Shown here: positions 8,226 to 17,763 of the stretch, piece after piece | How positions within the stretch are numbered: position 1 is the first letter of the stretch | How the letters are laid out: each line of letters starts with the position of its first letter | Source: Pseudomonas congelans | GTDB lineage: Bacteria > Pseudomonadota > Gammaproteobacteria > Pseudomonadales > Pseudomonadaceae | DNA length: 64,000 bases | Assembly (NCBI RefSeq): GCF_900103225.1 | Contig: NZ_FNJH01000003.1 | Coordinates: 634,904 to 698,903 of the forward strand | Direction of reading: 5' to 3' | Translations under genes and position numbers: made by a program | Notes under the pieces: generated by a model | What the model was told of the DNA's origin: nothing | Databases searched by the model: none | Seen by the model: the letters and a program-made list of their open reading frames with translations, nothing else

Positions 8226-9433
8226 GAGCGCAATCCTTGCTTGGAGAACGAAAAGCGGGTGTAGATCACTTCCAACTGAGCGGCCGAAACGGACCAGTCG
8301 TGCCGGGCGCGAACATAAACCCGGCCGGCTTCGCCAATCTGCTCGAGCTGCAGTGGTTTGTCAGTGTATTCAGCGATCAGTGTTGCCAGGCCTGAGGCAT
8401 CCTCGCTGCCCAGGTAATGTTCGCCATGCTTCACCGCCAGACCGGAAACCCCCTGTGCGGTGGTCACTACCGGCAGGCCGGCGGCCATGGCTTCCAGCGT
8501 CTTGAGCTTGGAGCCGCCACCCTGGCGCAGGGGCGCGAAGAATATCGAGGCAGTGGCCTGCAATGCACGCAGGTCAGGAACAAAACCCAGCCATTCGATA
8601 CGCGGGTCAGGCCAGCGCTCGCGCCAGGCCGAGGGCATACCGAAGCCGCCGATGGCAAAACGTACATGGGGTGCCTGAGCCCAGACCTTCGGCATGATCT
8701 CGTCCAGCGCCCATTCGATGGCGTCGACATTGGGGCCGTATTCATAATTGCCGATGAACAGCAGGCGATGGCTGTGACGGTCCGCATGGACGCTGGCGTA
8801 GTGATCGCAGTCGACACTGTTGACCACATAGGACGTGGCCCTGCCGCTCAGGCGCGAAAGCGCCTTGGCATCGTCCTCGGTGACGGCGATCAACTCGCCG
8901 GTCTGACGAAACACGCGGGTTTCCCAGCGCCGGTAGCGCCAGCGGTCATAGACCGCGAAAGCATTGGCCCAGCGCGGCAGACGGTCGTAGCTGGCGGCAC
9001 CCAGGTCCGATTCGACATTGTGTTCGGTCAATACGAAGGGTTTGCCGGAACGCTTGAGCGCGCGCTCGAAGGGCTGAAAGGCATAGGTGTGCTGCAACTG
9101 AATAATGTCCCAGTCCTCCTCCAGCAACTGCTCGAAGACCTTTTCCAGGTGCGGCGCGTAGCCGTTCACGCTGGCCAGCATCGGTGGCGCTGCGAACGCC
9201 ACAGCCAGCACCGTACGCAGGCTGAGCAGCGGGCGGCGATCGATCACGATCAGGCGCTCCAGCCAGGGCTCCAGCGCCGCGCGTGCGTCGTCGTCCAGCG
9301 GGTTCTTGGACTGCACCAGCAGCGTGATGCGATGACCACGCGCTGCCAGGTTGCGCAGCAAATGGTATTCGCGGGTCTTGCCGCCACTGGTGGTGGGCCA
9401 GGGCAGGTAGGGTAGCGTCCACAGGATTCGCAT
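8216..9433 (-). CDS. pslH: GT4-family glycosyltransferase of the Psl locus
   Basis: 405 residues. It starts MRILWTLPYLPWPTTSGGKTR, the typical first strand and glycine-rich loop of a GT-B transferase. The C-terminal lobe includes HRLLFIGNYEYGPN, the FAPLRQGGGSKLKTLEAMAAG donor-binding region and the downstream GVSGL segment. A cytoplasmic enzyme that extends the repeat unit from a nucleotide-sugar is expected. It starts 3 bp after the pslG stop. The assignment to pslH rather than another GT4 of the operon rests on its position between the glycosidase pslG and pslI. Confidence 0.8.
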   Translation of the reverse strand: MRILWTLPYLPWPTTSGGKTREYHLLRNLAARGHRITLLVQSKNPLDDDARAALEPWLERLIVIDRRPLLSLRTVLAVAFAAPPMLASVNGYAPHLEKVFEQLLEEDWDIIQLQHTYAFQPFERALKRSGKPFVLTEHNVESDLGAASYDRLPRWANAFAVYDRWRYRRWETRVFRQTGELIAVTEDDAKALSRLSGRATSYVVNSVDCDHYASVHADRHSHRLLFIGNYEYGPNVDAIEWALDEIMPKVWAQAPHVRFAIGGFGMPSAWRERWPDPRIEWLGFVPDLRALQATASIFFAPLRQGGGSKLKTLEAMAAGLPVVTTAQGVSGLAVKHGEHYLGSEDASGLATLIAEYTDKPLQLEQIGEAGRVYVRARHDWSVSAAQLEVIYTRFSFSKQGLRSCV

Positions 9434-9436
9434 GGC

Positions 9437-10750
9437 TCAGGGCTTCCATTCCAGAATTTGCAGAGTCGGCTTCAACAGTAGGGTGATGCCACGGCTGCCG
9501 GTCAGCGGGGTGCTGCTACCGGTCAATGGGTCGTGGACCACAGCATCGGTGATAGTCGGGAAATTCAATGACGTGCCCGCTGCGCTCCAGAACATCAGTA
9601 AATGCGAGCCATCTGCGCGCGTCCACGGAACGGCATAAAGGTCGTCCGGTACGCTGCTCACGGCTGGTGGCTCGGCGGGTTGCAGGCGCGGGCCGGTGAT
9701 TTTCAGAAAGTTCTGCAACGCGGTGTAGGCCGGCTTGGGGCTGGCTTGCAGGTCAAGCAGCCCATAGCCCTGATCGCGGGCCGAGGCACGCTCGTCCAGA
9801 TCGCTGAGGTTGAACAGGAAGATGCGCTGGAAATCCATGGCGCTCATCAGCGCCAGACGCCGCAGGGTGTAGTCAGCCTGGCCGGAGGTGCCGATCAGGT
9901 GCTGCATCTCCACCGGCCCTGCATAGCTCGACCAGCCCCATTCGGTGGCCCACACCTGCTTGACGCCATTGCTGTGCAACAACTGATTCATCGCATTGGC
10001 GCGCACCAGAAAATCGCGGTCCGGTATGGAGTCGCCTTCCGGGTATTCGGAGTAGGGGTGATAGGCCGCGACGATATTCTGCTGGCCCAGGCCGTTATCG
10101 AGCAGGGTCTGCAGCATGTAGCCGGAGGTGCTGTGCATCTGACTGTAATAAGCCATGCCTGCGGTGACGATCGTCTTGCTCGGCAGGACCGCACGAATCG
10201 CATTGGCAGTGGTGGTCAGCAAACGGCCATAGGCAGCCGGGTCCTCTTTGGGCAGCCAGACGATGTTCGGCTCGTTCCAGACCTGCCAGTTGTTGACCTG
10301 CGGATAGCGCTGGGCCAGGGCGGTCATGCGTGCGGCAAACACGTTGAAATCCGTCGGCGGATATTGATCGCGGCCCTTTGCATCGGCCGGTGCGCTGCTG
10401 GCGAAAGGCGCTGACCCGACCAGATACGCCAGGGTGTTGTAATTGTGCGCCTTGATCGCGGCCATGGCGGCGTCCAGCTCGGTCAGGGCGTAGCGATCCT
10501 TTTGCGGCTCGATCAACGGCCAGTGAATGGTCAGTCGCACCCAGTTCAGGCCCAGTTCGTCCAGACGGCTCATCTGCTGTTGATAGATGTCCGGGGCAAA
10601 ATACTGGAACTGTACGTTGACGCCCAGAAAGTCCGCCCAGACGACTTCGCGGGGAGCCTTGAGGACCGTTGCCGCCTGCGCGGCGCAGCTCAGCGCTGCG
10701 CCGAGCAGTACGGTGGTGACGAGTTGCCCGAATCTGGATGGACGCTGCAT
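9437..10750 (-). CDS. pslG: Periplasmic glycoside hydrolase of the Psl locus
   Basis: 437 residues from the ATG that lies next to the pslF stop, with AGGAG 6-7 bases upstream. A start 11 codons further up would lie inside pslF. Residues 1-27 form a signal peptide (LVTTVLLGAALSCAAQA). The TIM-barrel glycosidase domain shows the acid/base glutamate in NWQVWNEPN (E160) and the nucleophile glutamate in WATEWGWSS (E270), as in clan GH-A/GH39 enzymes. A C-terminal beta-rich part follows from about 360. In P. aeruginosa PslG cleaves the Psl polymer and influences biofilm architecture; the same role is inferred here. Confidence 0.88.
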   Translation of the reverse strand: MQRPSRFGQLVTTVLLGAALSCAAQAATVLKAPREVVWADFLGVNVQFQYFAPDIYQQQMSRLDELGLNWVRLTIHWPLIEPQKDRYALTELDAAMAAIKAHNYNTLAYLVGSAPFASSAPADAKGRDQYPPTDFNVFAARMTALAQRYPQVNNWQVWNEPNIVWLPKEDPAAYGRLLTTTANAIRAVLPSKTIVTAGMAYYSQMHSTSGYMLQTLLDNGLGQQNIVAAYHPYSEYPEGDSIPDRDFLVRANAMNQLLHSNGVKQVWATEWGWSSYAGPVEMQHLIGTSGQADYTLRRLALMSAMDFQRIFLFNLSDLDERASARDQGYGLLDLQASPKPAYTALQNFLKITGPRLQPAEPPAVSSVPDDLYAVPWTRADGSHLLMFWSAAGTSLNFPTITDAVVHDPLTGSSTPLTGSRGITLLLKPTLQILEWKP

Positions 10751-10751
10751 G

Positions 10752-11930
10752 TCACTTCTCCTGGCAGGCCTGGCGGAATACATCCCGAAAATGTTCTGCG
10801 GTGTGGCTCCAGACTCTGGCCCTGCCCATCTGCGCGGCGTTCTCGGCCCATTGCCTGACCAGCTCCGGTGTTGCGCAGGCGCGCATTAGCGCTTGCGCCA
10901 GCCCGTCGACATCGCCTTGCGGGTAGATCGTGCCGTTGCCATGCGAGACTTCTTCGGCAAACGAGCGTGCGTCCGAGGTGATCACGCCTCTGCCACAGGC
11001 CACCGCCCACGACAGCGCGCCGCTGGTGCCGCGTAGCTTGCCGAGAATCTTCAGTTTGCTCGACTCGCGATAGGGCAGAACCATGACGTGGTGGGCCTGG
11101 ATAACCTGCGGAATCTGTTCGGCAGGCAGGTCCAGTTGCCAGTCGATCAGATCGACAAGGCCCAGTTGGCGGATACGCAGTCGCAGTTGCTCCAGATAAC
11201 TGCCGGATGGGCCGAAGGCCATTTCCGGCTCGCTGCCACCGGCCAGGGTCAAGCGCACGGTCGAGCGCAGCGCAGGCTGGGCAGTGAATACGCTGGACAG
11301 CGCATCCAGCAGGTCCTCGATACCCTTGCCGCGATAAATGAAACCGAAATACAGCAAACGCAAAGGCTTCAAGGGCGGCAACGGCGCGGGGGCGATGTCG
11401 AGGTTGCCGTGATTGATGACGGCCATCTGCGCCGTTGTCAGGCCCATGCGCTGGCGCAGGCTCTGGCTACCCGCCTGGGTCAGGGTCACCAGCCGGGTCA
11501 TGTGCCGCGCCAGTTGCCGTTCTTCATGCAGGCACAGTGGGTCGACCAATACCGTGGCGACTTCCGGCAGCGGCGAGCGCATACCGCTGACGATCGACAA
11601 TGGCCAGGGCAGTTTCTCGCGCCGCCAGACCAGCCGCTCGGGATCGTGCACCGTCGCGGTCAACGGTAGCTTGGGGAAACGCCGACGCAGTGCGCGCAGG
11701 GCTTGAAACTCCGCCAGTCTCCCGCCGCCCAGTTCGGCGTGGACCAGATCGATGCCGCTCCAGTCGGTTTCAGCCACTCGCTGTTCTGCGGCGCGGGGAT
11801 CGTTACCGACCCCCTGCAGTGGTGTACTGACCTGCACACCCAGGCCCTCGAGCGCATGCCGCAGATGTCCGGCGTAATCAGCGATGCCATTCTGCTCGGG
11901 TGGCAGCGGCGCAAGCAAAGCTATTCGCAT
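10752..11930 (-). CDS. pslF: GT4-family glycosyltransferase of the Psl locus
   Basis: 392 residues of GT-B fold. It opens MRIALLAPLPPEQNGIADYA, with the G-x-A-D-Y pattern seen in PslF-like mannosyltransferases. The C-terminal domain holds LRLLYFGFIYRGKGIEDLL and the LRGTSGALSWAVACG donor-site region. Cytoplasmic, probably using GDP-mannose or UDP-glucose. The start overlaps the pslE stop (ATGA) and pslG begins immediately after it, consistent with a tightly packed operon. Confidence 0.78.
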   Translation of the reverse strand: MRIALLAPLPPEQNGIADYAGHLRHALEGLGVQVSTPLQGVGNDPRAAEQRVAETDWSGIDLVHAELGGGRLAEFQALRALRRRFPKLPLTATVHDPERLVWRREKLPWPLSIVSGMRSPLPEVATVLVDPLCLHEERQLARHMTRLVTLTQAGSQSLRQRMGLTTAQMAVINHGNLDIAPAPLPPLKPLRLLYFGFIYRGKGIEDLLDALSSVFTAQPALRSTVRLTLAGGSEPEMAFGPSGSYLEQLRLRIRQLGLVDLIDWQLDLPAEQIPQVIQAHHVMVLPYRESSKLKILGKLRGTSGALSWAVACGRGVITSDARSFAEEVSHGNGTIYPQGDVDGLAQALMRACATPELVRQWAENAAQMGRARVWSHTAEHFRDVFRQACQEK

Positions 11931-13921
11931 CAGCCTCGGCTCCCGATCCGCTTGAGAAAACTCAGGACCTTTTCAGGCACTTCGAAGCGACGACGGTTGA
12001 TGATGATGCCGTCGACTTTCTTGAATGCGGTGTTGAGGTTGGTCAGCGTGTCTTCCAGCATCGGCACGGTGGTGTCCTGAGCGCGAACCACCAGCACGAT
12101 CAGGTCAGCCTTGCGCAACAGCACGAAGGCGTCCTGATTCGCCGAAAGTGCCGAAGCGTTGATCAGCACAATTTCGCCCGCAATGGCCGGACTGCGGCCT
12201 TCGGTGCGTACCCGATGGCCCTGTTCGATCAGCAGCGCGCTCAACCGCGCGATCACGAACGACACGCCGGCGCCGTACTTGACCGAGGTAAAACCAATGG
12301 TCAAGCCGCGCTCTTCCACCTGGTCCAGCGGCAGAATGCCGTATACCCGATGCAGATTCGAGGTGAGGGCTGCACTGCGTTCCTGGGCACGTTCCAGGTC
12401 GGGGAGGCTGGTCCAGACCGGAACACCGAAGCTGCTCTCGATCTTGTCGCCGTCGTGAATGCGCTGGTCCAGCAGGTAGAAGAAGTACAGCGCCACAGCA
12501 CCGACCACGACGCTCAACGGGAACGCCAGAAACAGCATCAGCAGGCTTTTCGGAAACACCCGGCTGGGGTTGAAGGTCGCTTCTTCAATGGTCGCGATAT
12601 TGCTGATCTGACTGTTGTCCAGTTCACGGTCGATACGCGATTTTTCCAGGCTGTTTTTGTACAGCGCATAGCTTTTCTCTGCCGCATCCAGCTCGTTCTG
12701 CAGGCGTGAAAGTTCCGGCTCCAGATTCAGTGCCTGCTGGCGGTCGCGTTCCAGTTGCGCGATTTGCTCGTTCTGTTGGATGAACTGGGTTTGCAGGCGT
12801 GCGTAGCTGGTCTGCTGGTCGGCGTACACGTTCTGCATGCGGTTGTAGATCGGGTTGGGCGTGATGCTTTCGGAACGCTGTACGGTTGCCTCCTGTTCCT
12901 TGAGCAGCTTTTTGAGGTTACTGACTTCCTCATTGATCGCACGAATCGGCGGCGCCTCGTCCTTGAACGAGCGGAGCATTTCCTGACGCTCCACTTCCTT
13001 GCCGTTGATGCGGTTCTGCAGGTCCTGGCGATTGGGGTTAAGGGCCAGTTCGCGGCCTGCCGAGACGGTCTTGGGCTGCTCTGCCAGTTGTTTTTTCAGC
13101 AGGTCCAGACCTGCCTTGGTCGAGGCAATCGAACGGGTGGTGTTGTTGCGCTCGGTGCGCAGGTCGTTGAGCGCCTGCGAGGTGTCCGCCAGGCGCTGGG
13201 CGATGCTCACTGCGCTCAATTGGTTCAGGTAGTTCTGGATCTGCTTCTTGTACTCGATGATGTTCGCACCGGTGGTCTTCACTTCCCCTTCGTAGAATGC
13301 GTACAGGCTGACCCGCCCCAGCGTCTTGGTGCGCTGTGTCTGGTACTCGGTGATCCAGGTCTTGAGCACCGTCTGCGCGACTTCCGGGTCGTTCCAGGTA
13401 AACCTCAGCTCCATCACCGATGAGCCAGGCTCATGGCTGACCTTGAAGTTTTTCTCCAGATCCTCGGCCAGACGCTCGGCCTGGGAGCGGTGCTCCACCA
13501 GTCCGATAAATTGCAGAACGCTGCGCACGCCGTTGACGAGCGCACCGACGACAGTCTTGATACCGTTCTTCACCGAGGCCAGGGCGCCGGTTTCGGGAGG
13601 CACCGTGGACAGCTCGGCGAGGTACTTCTCGGACACGGCACGCATGATCGGTCGCCCGCTGAGCATGCGCTCCTCGTCGAGCAGCGGATCGCGCAGGCCG
13701 CTCGGAATCACGATGGCCTGACGATCGGACAGCTCGATAGGCACAGTGCTGCTGTCGCGGCCGGGCTTGACCAGCAGCAGGGCGGTGGATTCATAGCGGT
13801 TGGGGAGCAGAAACGCACCCAGAAGAATGATGACGAACGTCGCCAGCACGGTAATCCTGACTTCGCGCTGGAAGATGAAAAGCAGGCGCAGCAAGTCGCG
13901 GAATGAGCGGATGTTGATCAT
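11930..13921 (-). CDS. pslE: Wzc/Wzz-like polysaccharide co-polymerase of the Psl locus
   Basis: 663 residues. A membrane helix at about 20-40 is followed by a periplasmic Wzz domain with long coiled coils (about 190-430). A second membrane helix lies at about 455-480 (SLLMLFLAFPLSVVVGAVALYFFY), after a short proline-containing segment. The C-terminal cytoplasmic domain resembles a BY-kinase fold, but the P-loop position reads TSVKYGAGVSF, with no GKT/GKS Walker A, and there is no C-terminal tyrosine cluster, so it is probably not an active kinase. The protein should set chain length and connect polymerase to the outer-membrane exporter PslD, whose gene lies 17 bp upstream. Confidence 0.82.
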   Translation of the reverse strand: MINIRSFRDLLRLLFIFQREVRITVLATFVIILLGAFLLPNRYESTALLLVKPGRDSSTVPIELSDRQAIVIPSGLRDPLLDEERMLSGRPIMRAVSEKYLAELSTVPPETGALASVKNGIKTVVGALVNGVRSVLQFIGLVEHRSQAERLAEDLEKNFKVSHEPGSSVMELRFTWNDPEVAQTVLKTWITEYQTQRTKTLGRVSLYAFYEGEVKTTGANIIEYKKQIQNYLNQLSAVSIAQRLADTSQALNDLRTERNNTTRSIASTKAGLDLLKKQLAEQPKTVSAGRELALNPNRQDLQNRINGKEVERQEMLRSFKDEAPPIRAINEEVSNLKKLLKEQEATVQRSESITPNPIYNRMQNVYADQQTSYARLQTQFIQQNEQIAQLERDRQQALNLEPELSRLQNELDAAEKSYALYKNSLEKSRIDRELDNSQISNIATIEEATFNPSRVFPKSLLMLFLAFPLSVVVGAVALYFFYLLDQRIHDGDKIESSFGVPVWTSLPDLERAQERSAALTSNLHRVYGILPLDQVEERGLTIGFTSVKYGAGVSFVIARLSALLIEQGHRVRTEGRSPAIAGEIVLINASALSANQDAFVLLRKADLIVLVVRAQDTTVPMLEDTLTNLNTAFKKVDGIIINRRRFEVPEKVLSFLKRIGSRG

Positions 13922-13938
13922 GTCTGTTTCCCTGACAA

Positions 13939-14718
13939 TTAATTGTTGTTGCGCAGCTCGTAATTCAGGCCCAGGCCGATCGACTTCGCGAAGGGGATCA
14001 ACTGGTTGAAATACAGGGACACGCCGTCAACCTTGTTGCCGACCGATGACTTGGGAACGAACACGATATCGCCGCGTTTCAACAGGACCGGCGCGGTAGG
14101 GCCACCGGCGCCGCCTGCCCAGAGGAACTTGCTGTAATCGAAGAAGTAGGTCTTGTAGAGACCGTTTTCTTCCTGACGCAGAAGCGCGACCTGGCCGGCA
14201 TCGGCATCGAGCGCCACGCCGCCCGCGCCGACAATGGCCTGGTCGAGGTTGGTGGCGACGTTGACCGGCAGGGTGACCGAGTTGCGCACCGCGCCGCCGA
14301 CGAACACCGTATTGCCCGGTGACTGGGAAATGTTGATGGTCAGCGCGGTCTCGCGGTAGACGTTCTGCAGTTTGCTTTCCAGCAGGTCGTTCAGCTGCTG
14401 GAGGGTCAGGCCCGCGGCTTTGACGGTGCCGATGTAAGGGTAGGAAAAGGTGCCGTCGTTGAGCACCTGAAACAGGGTCAGTTCATAGATGGAGTTGGCG
14501 GTGAACGCCGAAATCGACGGCGCTTCGCCACTGTTACGTACGATGCGCAGCGTGTCGCCGGGGCGGATTCGCTCCGGCGGCAGCGGTTTGCCAGCCAGCG
14601 CGCGGCCCGCAGCCTGGCCAGCCTCGATTTGCGCACGGTCATCGGGCAGGCCCACTCTGGAAGGGGTATTGCACGCACTCAACAGCAATAAGCTGGCAAT
14701 CAGCATCATGCTTTTCAT
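13939..14718 (-). CDS. pslD: Outer-membrane polysaccharide export lipoprotein (Wza-type)
   Basis: 259 residues from an ATG chosen because a lipoprotein signal follows directly (MKSMMLIASLLLLSAC, lipobox LSAC, Cys16) and AGGA lies 5 bases upstream. Eight upstream codons that are also open are unlikely to be used. A Poly_export/SLBB-type region covers about 45-140 (RIRPGDTLRIV, GTFSYPYIGTVKAAGLT). A second SLBB-like region follows (GNTVFVGGAVRN, LDQAIVGAGGV), then GDIVFVPKSSV. Wza-type proteins form the outer-membrane export channel. It is separated from pslB by 132 bp, the only sizeable gap inside the operon and the place where pslC stands in P. aeruginosa. Confidence 0.85.
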   Translation of the reverse strand: MKSMMLIASLLLLSACNTPSRVGLPDDRAQIEAGQAAGRALAGKPLPPERIRPGDTLRIVRNSGEAPSISAFTANSIYELTLFQVLNDGTFSYPYIGTVKAAGLTLQQLNDLLESKLQNVYRETALTINISQSPGNTVFVGGAVRNSVTLPVNVATNLDQAIVGAGGVALDADAGQVALLRQEENGLYKTYFFDYSKFLWAGGAGGPTAPVLLKRGDIVFVPKSSVGNKVDGVSLYFNQLIPFAKSIGLGLNYELRNNN

Positions 14719-14814
14719 TGTTCCTGAACTCCTGTCATGCACAAATACAGCTCCCTCGCGGGTAATAAATTCATGTTGGCGGGTCGTGCCTGTTCCGGGT
14801 GCTGTCGATTGCGT

Positions 14815-14833
14815 GCCGCTTGAATCAAGCGGC
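14815..14833 (-). other. Intra-operon hairpin between pslB and pslD
   Basis: The bases GCCGCTTGAATCAAGCGGC (plus strand) form an 8-bp stem with a 3-base loop. It lies 18 bp beyond the pslB stop and about 100 bp before pslD. No T-run follows on the minus strand, so it is not a clear intrinsic terminator; an attenuation or RNA-processing role is possible. Confidence 0.5.
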
Positions 14834-14850
14834 GCTTATTGCTGCGCCGA

Positions 14851-16308
14851 TCAGTTCTTCGCGGCCTTGTCGGGTGCACGTCCATAAATATCGGTAAAAC
14901 GCACAATGTCGTCTTCGCCCAGGTACTCGCCGCTCTGGACCTCGATCATCACCAGATCGATGACACCGGGGTTGACCAGACGGTGCGTGTGGCCCGGTTT
15001 GATGAAGGTCGACTCGTTGGTATCCAGCATGAATTCACGTTCGCCGTTAGTGACGCGGGCCATGCCGCTGACCACGATCCAGTGTTCGCTGCGGTGATGG
15101 TGCATCTGCAGCGACAGGGACGCCTGCGGGCGAACCACGATGCGCTTGATCTTGAAACGCTTGCCCTCTTCGAGGACGGTGTAGGTGCCCCAGGGACGGG
15201 TGACCGTGCGGTGCAGGCGGTAGGCATCATGGCCTTGGCGCTTGAGCTCCTGAGCGATGATCTTGACGTCCTGACTGCGACGACCGTCGGCGATCAGCAA
15301 GGCGTCAGGGGTGTCGATGATGATCAGGTTGTCGAGGCCGATAGCGCCCACCAGACGCTTGGGCGAGTCGATGTAGCAGTTGCTGACGTCGTGCAGCACG
15401 GTTTCGCCATTGCAGTAGTTGCCTTGAGCATCGCCGGGGGACAGTTCACGCACTGCCTGCCACGAGCCGATATCACTCCAGCCAATCTGGCAGGGCACCA
15501 CGGCGACTTTGTCGGAGCGTTCCATTAGCGCGTAGTCGATGGAAATATCCGGTGTCAGGGCAAACGACTCACTGTCCAGTTCGACTTGCAGCTCACGGTT
15601 GCCTTCCTTGCGCGGGCTCGACTCCAGGCACGCGCTGACGGCGCTGAGGACGTCCGGCGCATGGGTGCGCAACTCGCGCAGCACGGCGTCGGCGCGCATG
15701 CAGAACATGCCGGCATTCCAGAAATGCTGGCCACTGTCCAGATAGCCCTGGGCGGTGATCGCGTCGGGTTTTTCGACAAAGCGGGCGACCTGACAGGCTT
15801 CGGCAGTGAGCGCGGGGCCTTTCTCGATGTAGCCGAAACCGGTTTCCGGCGCGGTCGGCAGGATGCCGAACGTCACCAGCCAGCCTTCTGCGGCCAGCTT
15901 CTGTGCGGCGCTCACTGCTCTGGAGAATTCCGCCATGTCGGTAATCAGGTGATCGGCCGGCAACACCAGCAGTTGCGCATCGTCGCCATACAGCTGGCTG
16001 ACATGCAGTGCCGCAGCGGCGACGGCAGCGGCCGTATTACGGCCGAAGGGTTCGAGGATGAAATCCAGGCGGGCATTGCCTTTGTTCAACTGGCGGTAGT
16101 CGTCCACCGTGCGGAAGTACACTTCCCGGTTGGTAACCGTCAGCAGACGCTCGACGCCGGGCAGACCGACCGCACGCAGAAAGGTCTTCTGCAACAGGCT
16201 CTGACCGTCCGGCAGGCGCATGAACGGCTTGGGCATGGCTTCACGCGAAACCGGCCACAGGCGAGTGCCGGAGCCGCCGGCAATAATGCAGGGAATGAGA
16301 GTGCTCAT
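14851..16308 (-). CDS. pslB: Bifunctional mannose-1-phosphate guanylyltransferase / mannose-6-phosphate isomerase
   Basis: 485 residues of the type II PMI/GMP family. The N-terminal nucleotidyltransferase carries the signature IIAGGSGTRLWPVSREAMPK (about 9-28) and FVEKPD. The C-terminal cupin (about 370-480) carries the isomerase metal-site motif LQMHHHRSEHWIVV. It converts fructose-6-P to mannose-6-P and mannose-1-P plus GTP to GDP-mannose, the activated donor for the exopolysaccharide. Length matches the 480-485 residues of PslB/AlgA/WbpW. The start overlaps the pslA stop as ATGA. Paralogues for alginate or LPS should exist elsewhere in the genome; operon position makes this the Psl one. 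Confidence 0.9.
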   Translation of the reverse strand: MSTLIPCIIAGGSGTRLWPVSREAMPKPFMRLPDGQSLLQKTFLRAVGLPGVERLLTVTNREVYFRTVDDYRQLNKGNARLDFILEPFGRNTAAAVAAAALHVSQLYGDDAQLLVLPADHLITDMAEFSRAVSAAQKLAAEGWLVTFGILPTAPETGFGYIEKGPALTAEACQVARFVEKPDAITAQGYLDSGQHFWNAGMFCMRADAVLRELRTHAPDVLSAVSACLESSPRKEGNRELQVELDSESFALTPDISIDYALMERSDKVAVVPCQIGWSDIGSWQAVRELSPGDAQGNYCNGETVLHDVSNCYIDSPKRLVGAIGLDNLIIIDTPDALLIADGRRSQDVKIIAQELKRQGHDAYRLHRTVTRPWGTYTVLEEGKRFKIKRIVVRPQASLSLQMHHHRSEHWIVVSGMARVTNGEREFMLDTNESTFIKPGHTHRLVNPGVIDLVMIEVQSGEYLGEDDIVRFTDIYGRAPDKAAKN

Positions 16309-17744
16309 CAGTAAGCCTCACGGGTGAATAGCACTGCAGGCACAGTGCGCATAAGGATGTAGAGGTCGAACCAGACGGACCAGTTTTCTATGTACTCAAG
16401 GTCGAACTCGACGCGTTTTTCGATTTTTTCAACGGTGTCGGTTTCACCCCGATAGCCGTTGATCTGCGCCAGCCCGGTAATGCCTGGTTTGACGCGATGC
16501 CGTGAGGTGTACTCCTTCACCGCCTGCTCGAACAGAATCCCGGCAGCCTTGGTTGCCGTGGCATGCGGGCGCGGCCCGACCATCGACATGCTGCCCGCCA
16601 CCACGTTGAACAGCTGTGGCAGTTCATCCAGGCTGGTTTTGCGAATGAAGCGACCGACTCGTGTGATTCTGGCGTCGCCGCGGGTGGTCTGCCGTTCGGC
16701 GGTGGCATCGGCCTGGTGCTGATGCATGGAGCGGAACTTGAATACTTCGATCAAACGATTGTTGTACCCGTAGCGCTTCTGACGGAAAAACACCGGGCCT
16801 GGCGAGTCGAGCTTGATCGCCAGCGCGACCAGCAGCATCAAGGGTGACAGTGCGAGCAATGCCAGCGATGACAGCACGATGTCTTCAGCACGTTTGATAA
16901 ACGGCGACCAGCCATTGAGCGGCAGATCCGAGGCGTTGAACATCGGCAGCCGGGCGACTTCGGTGATGCGGTTGTGGGTGTGCCGGAAGGCGATCATGTC
17001 CGGCACCAGCAACACATTGACCGGCAGCCTGCGCAATTCGCGGATGATGTAGTCCATGCGGTTTTCTGCCGTCCAGGGCAGGGCGACCAGCACCTGAGTC
17101 ACTTTCTCTTCGCGGATCAGCCGTTCCAGATCGCTGGTATTGCCCAGCAGCGGCAGGTTGGCCACGGTCTTGGGCATGCGGCCGATACGGTCGTCGATAA
17201 AGCCGGTCACACCTGAACGAATGTCCTGATGCTCAAGCAGGTATTCGGCCAGACGCTGACCATTCTCCGTTGCGCCGAGAATCACGGCGTGCTGCAGGAA
17301 GACGCCCTTGCGCATCTGACGTTTGAACAGCATCAGCAGCAGCAGGCGGACAATGCCGAACAGCGCAAGGCTGGTCAGGTACCAGATCAGCAGTTCTTCG
17401 GGTGGGAGGTAGCCGAACAGGCCCATCGCCTGCTGCATGAACAGCAGCAGGCCGAAGGCAGCGGTCCAGGCCAGCGCCATCGCGCCCATGCGCAGATCGT
17501 TGCTGAACAGCGCTTCGGAATAGACGCCCATGGCCTGAAACACCAGCACCCCGACGAAGCCGAAAAACAGCAGCATGGTCAGGTAACCCTGTTGTGTTTC
17601 CGCGCCGCCGTTGTTGACCAGCAGCATGATCACGAAGCCCGGCAGAATGCAGGCGATGCCGTGAGCCAGGCGGATGCCGAAAAGAAAATATTCGACCAGG
17701 CTGGTGCGGGTCAGCGAAAGACTGTCGACGGGCTGCAACCTCAT
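16308..17744 (-). CDS. pslA: Undecaprenyl-phosphate sugar-1-phosphate transferase, first gene of the Psl operon
   Basis: 478 residues. An N-terminal block of four to five membrane helices (about 15-140) is followed by a CoA-binding-like Rossmann domain ([18 protein letters not shown], about 150-250). Then comes another membrane segment and the bacterial sugar transferase domain (about 280-478) with [34 protein letters not shown] and [13 protein letters not shown]. This is the WbaP/WcaJ architecture that loads the first sugar phosphate onto undecaprenyl phosphate. The leader is about 520 bp to the next gene, and the ribosome-binding region AAGGGA sits 5 bases before the start inside GGA-rich sequence. 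Confidence 0.9.
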   Translation of the reverse strand: MRLQPVDSLSLTRTSLVEYFLFGIRLAHGIACILPGFVIMLLVNNGGAETQQGYLTMLLFFGFVGVLVFQAMGVYSEALFSNDLRMGAMALAWTAAFGLLLFMQQAMGLFGYLPPEELLIWYLTSLALFGIVRLLLLMLFKRQMRKGVFLQHAVILGATENGQRLAEYLLEHQDIRSGVTGFIDDRIGRMPKTVANLPLLGNTSDLERLIREEKVTQVLVALPWTAENRMDYIIRELRRLPVNVLLVPDMIAFRHTHNRITEVARLPMFNASDLPLNGWSPFIKRAEDIVLSSLALLALSPLMLLVALAIKLDSPGPVFFRQKRYGYNNRLIEVFKFRSMHQHQADATAERQTTRGDARITRVGRFIRKTSLDELPQLFNVVAGSMSMVGPRPHATATKAAGILFEQAVKEYTSRHRVKPGITGLAQINGYRGETDTVEKIEKRVEFDLEYIENWSVWFDLYILMRTVPAVLFTREAY

Positions 17745-17748
17745 AGAA

Positions 17749-17763
17749 ATCCCTTACTCCCTG
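17749..17763 (-). promoter_or_regulatory. GGA-rich Shine-Dalgarno region of pslA, candidate RsmA/CsrA target
   Basis: On the transcript strand the sequence ACAGGGAGTAAGGGAT precedes the start, with two GGA triplets 9 bases apart, one of them inside the Shine-Dalgarno sequence. A third GGA (CCAGGAT) lies about 25 bases further upstream. RsmA is known to repress pslA translation in P. aeruginosa through GGA-bearing leader sequence. The same control is inferred, not shown. Confidence 0.4.
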
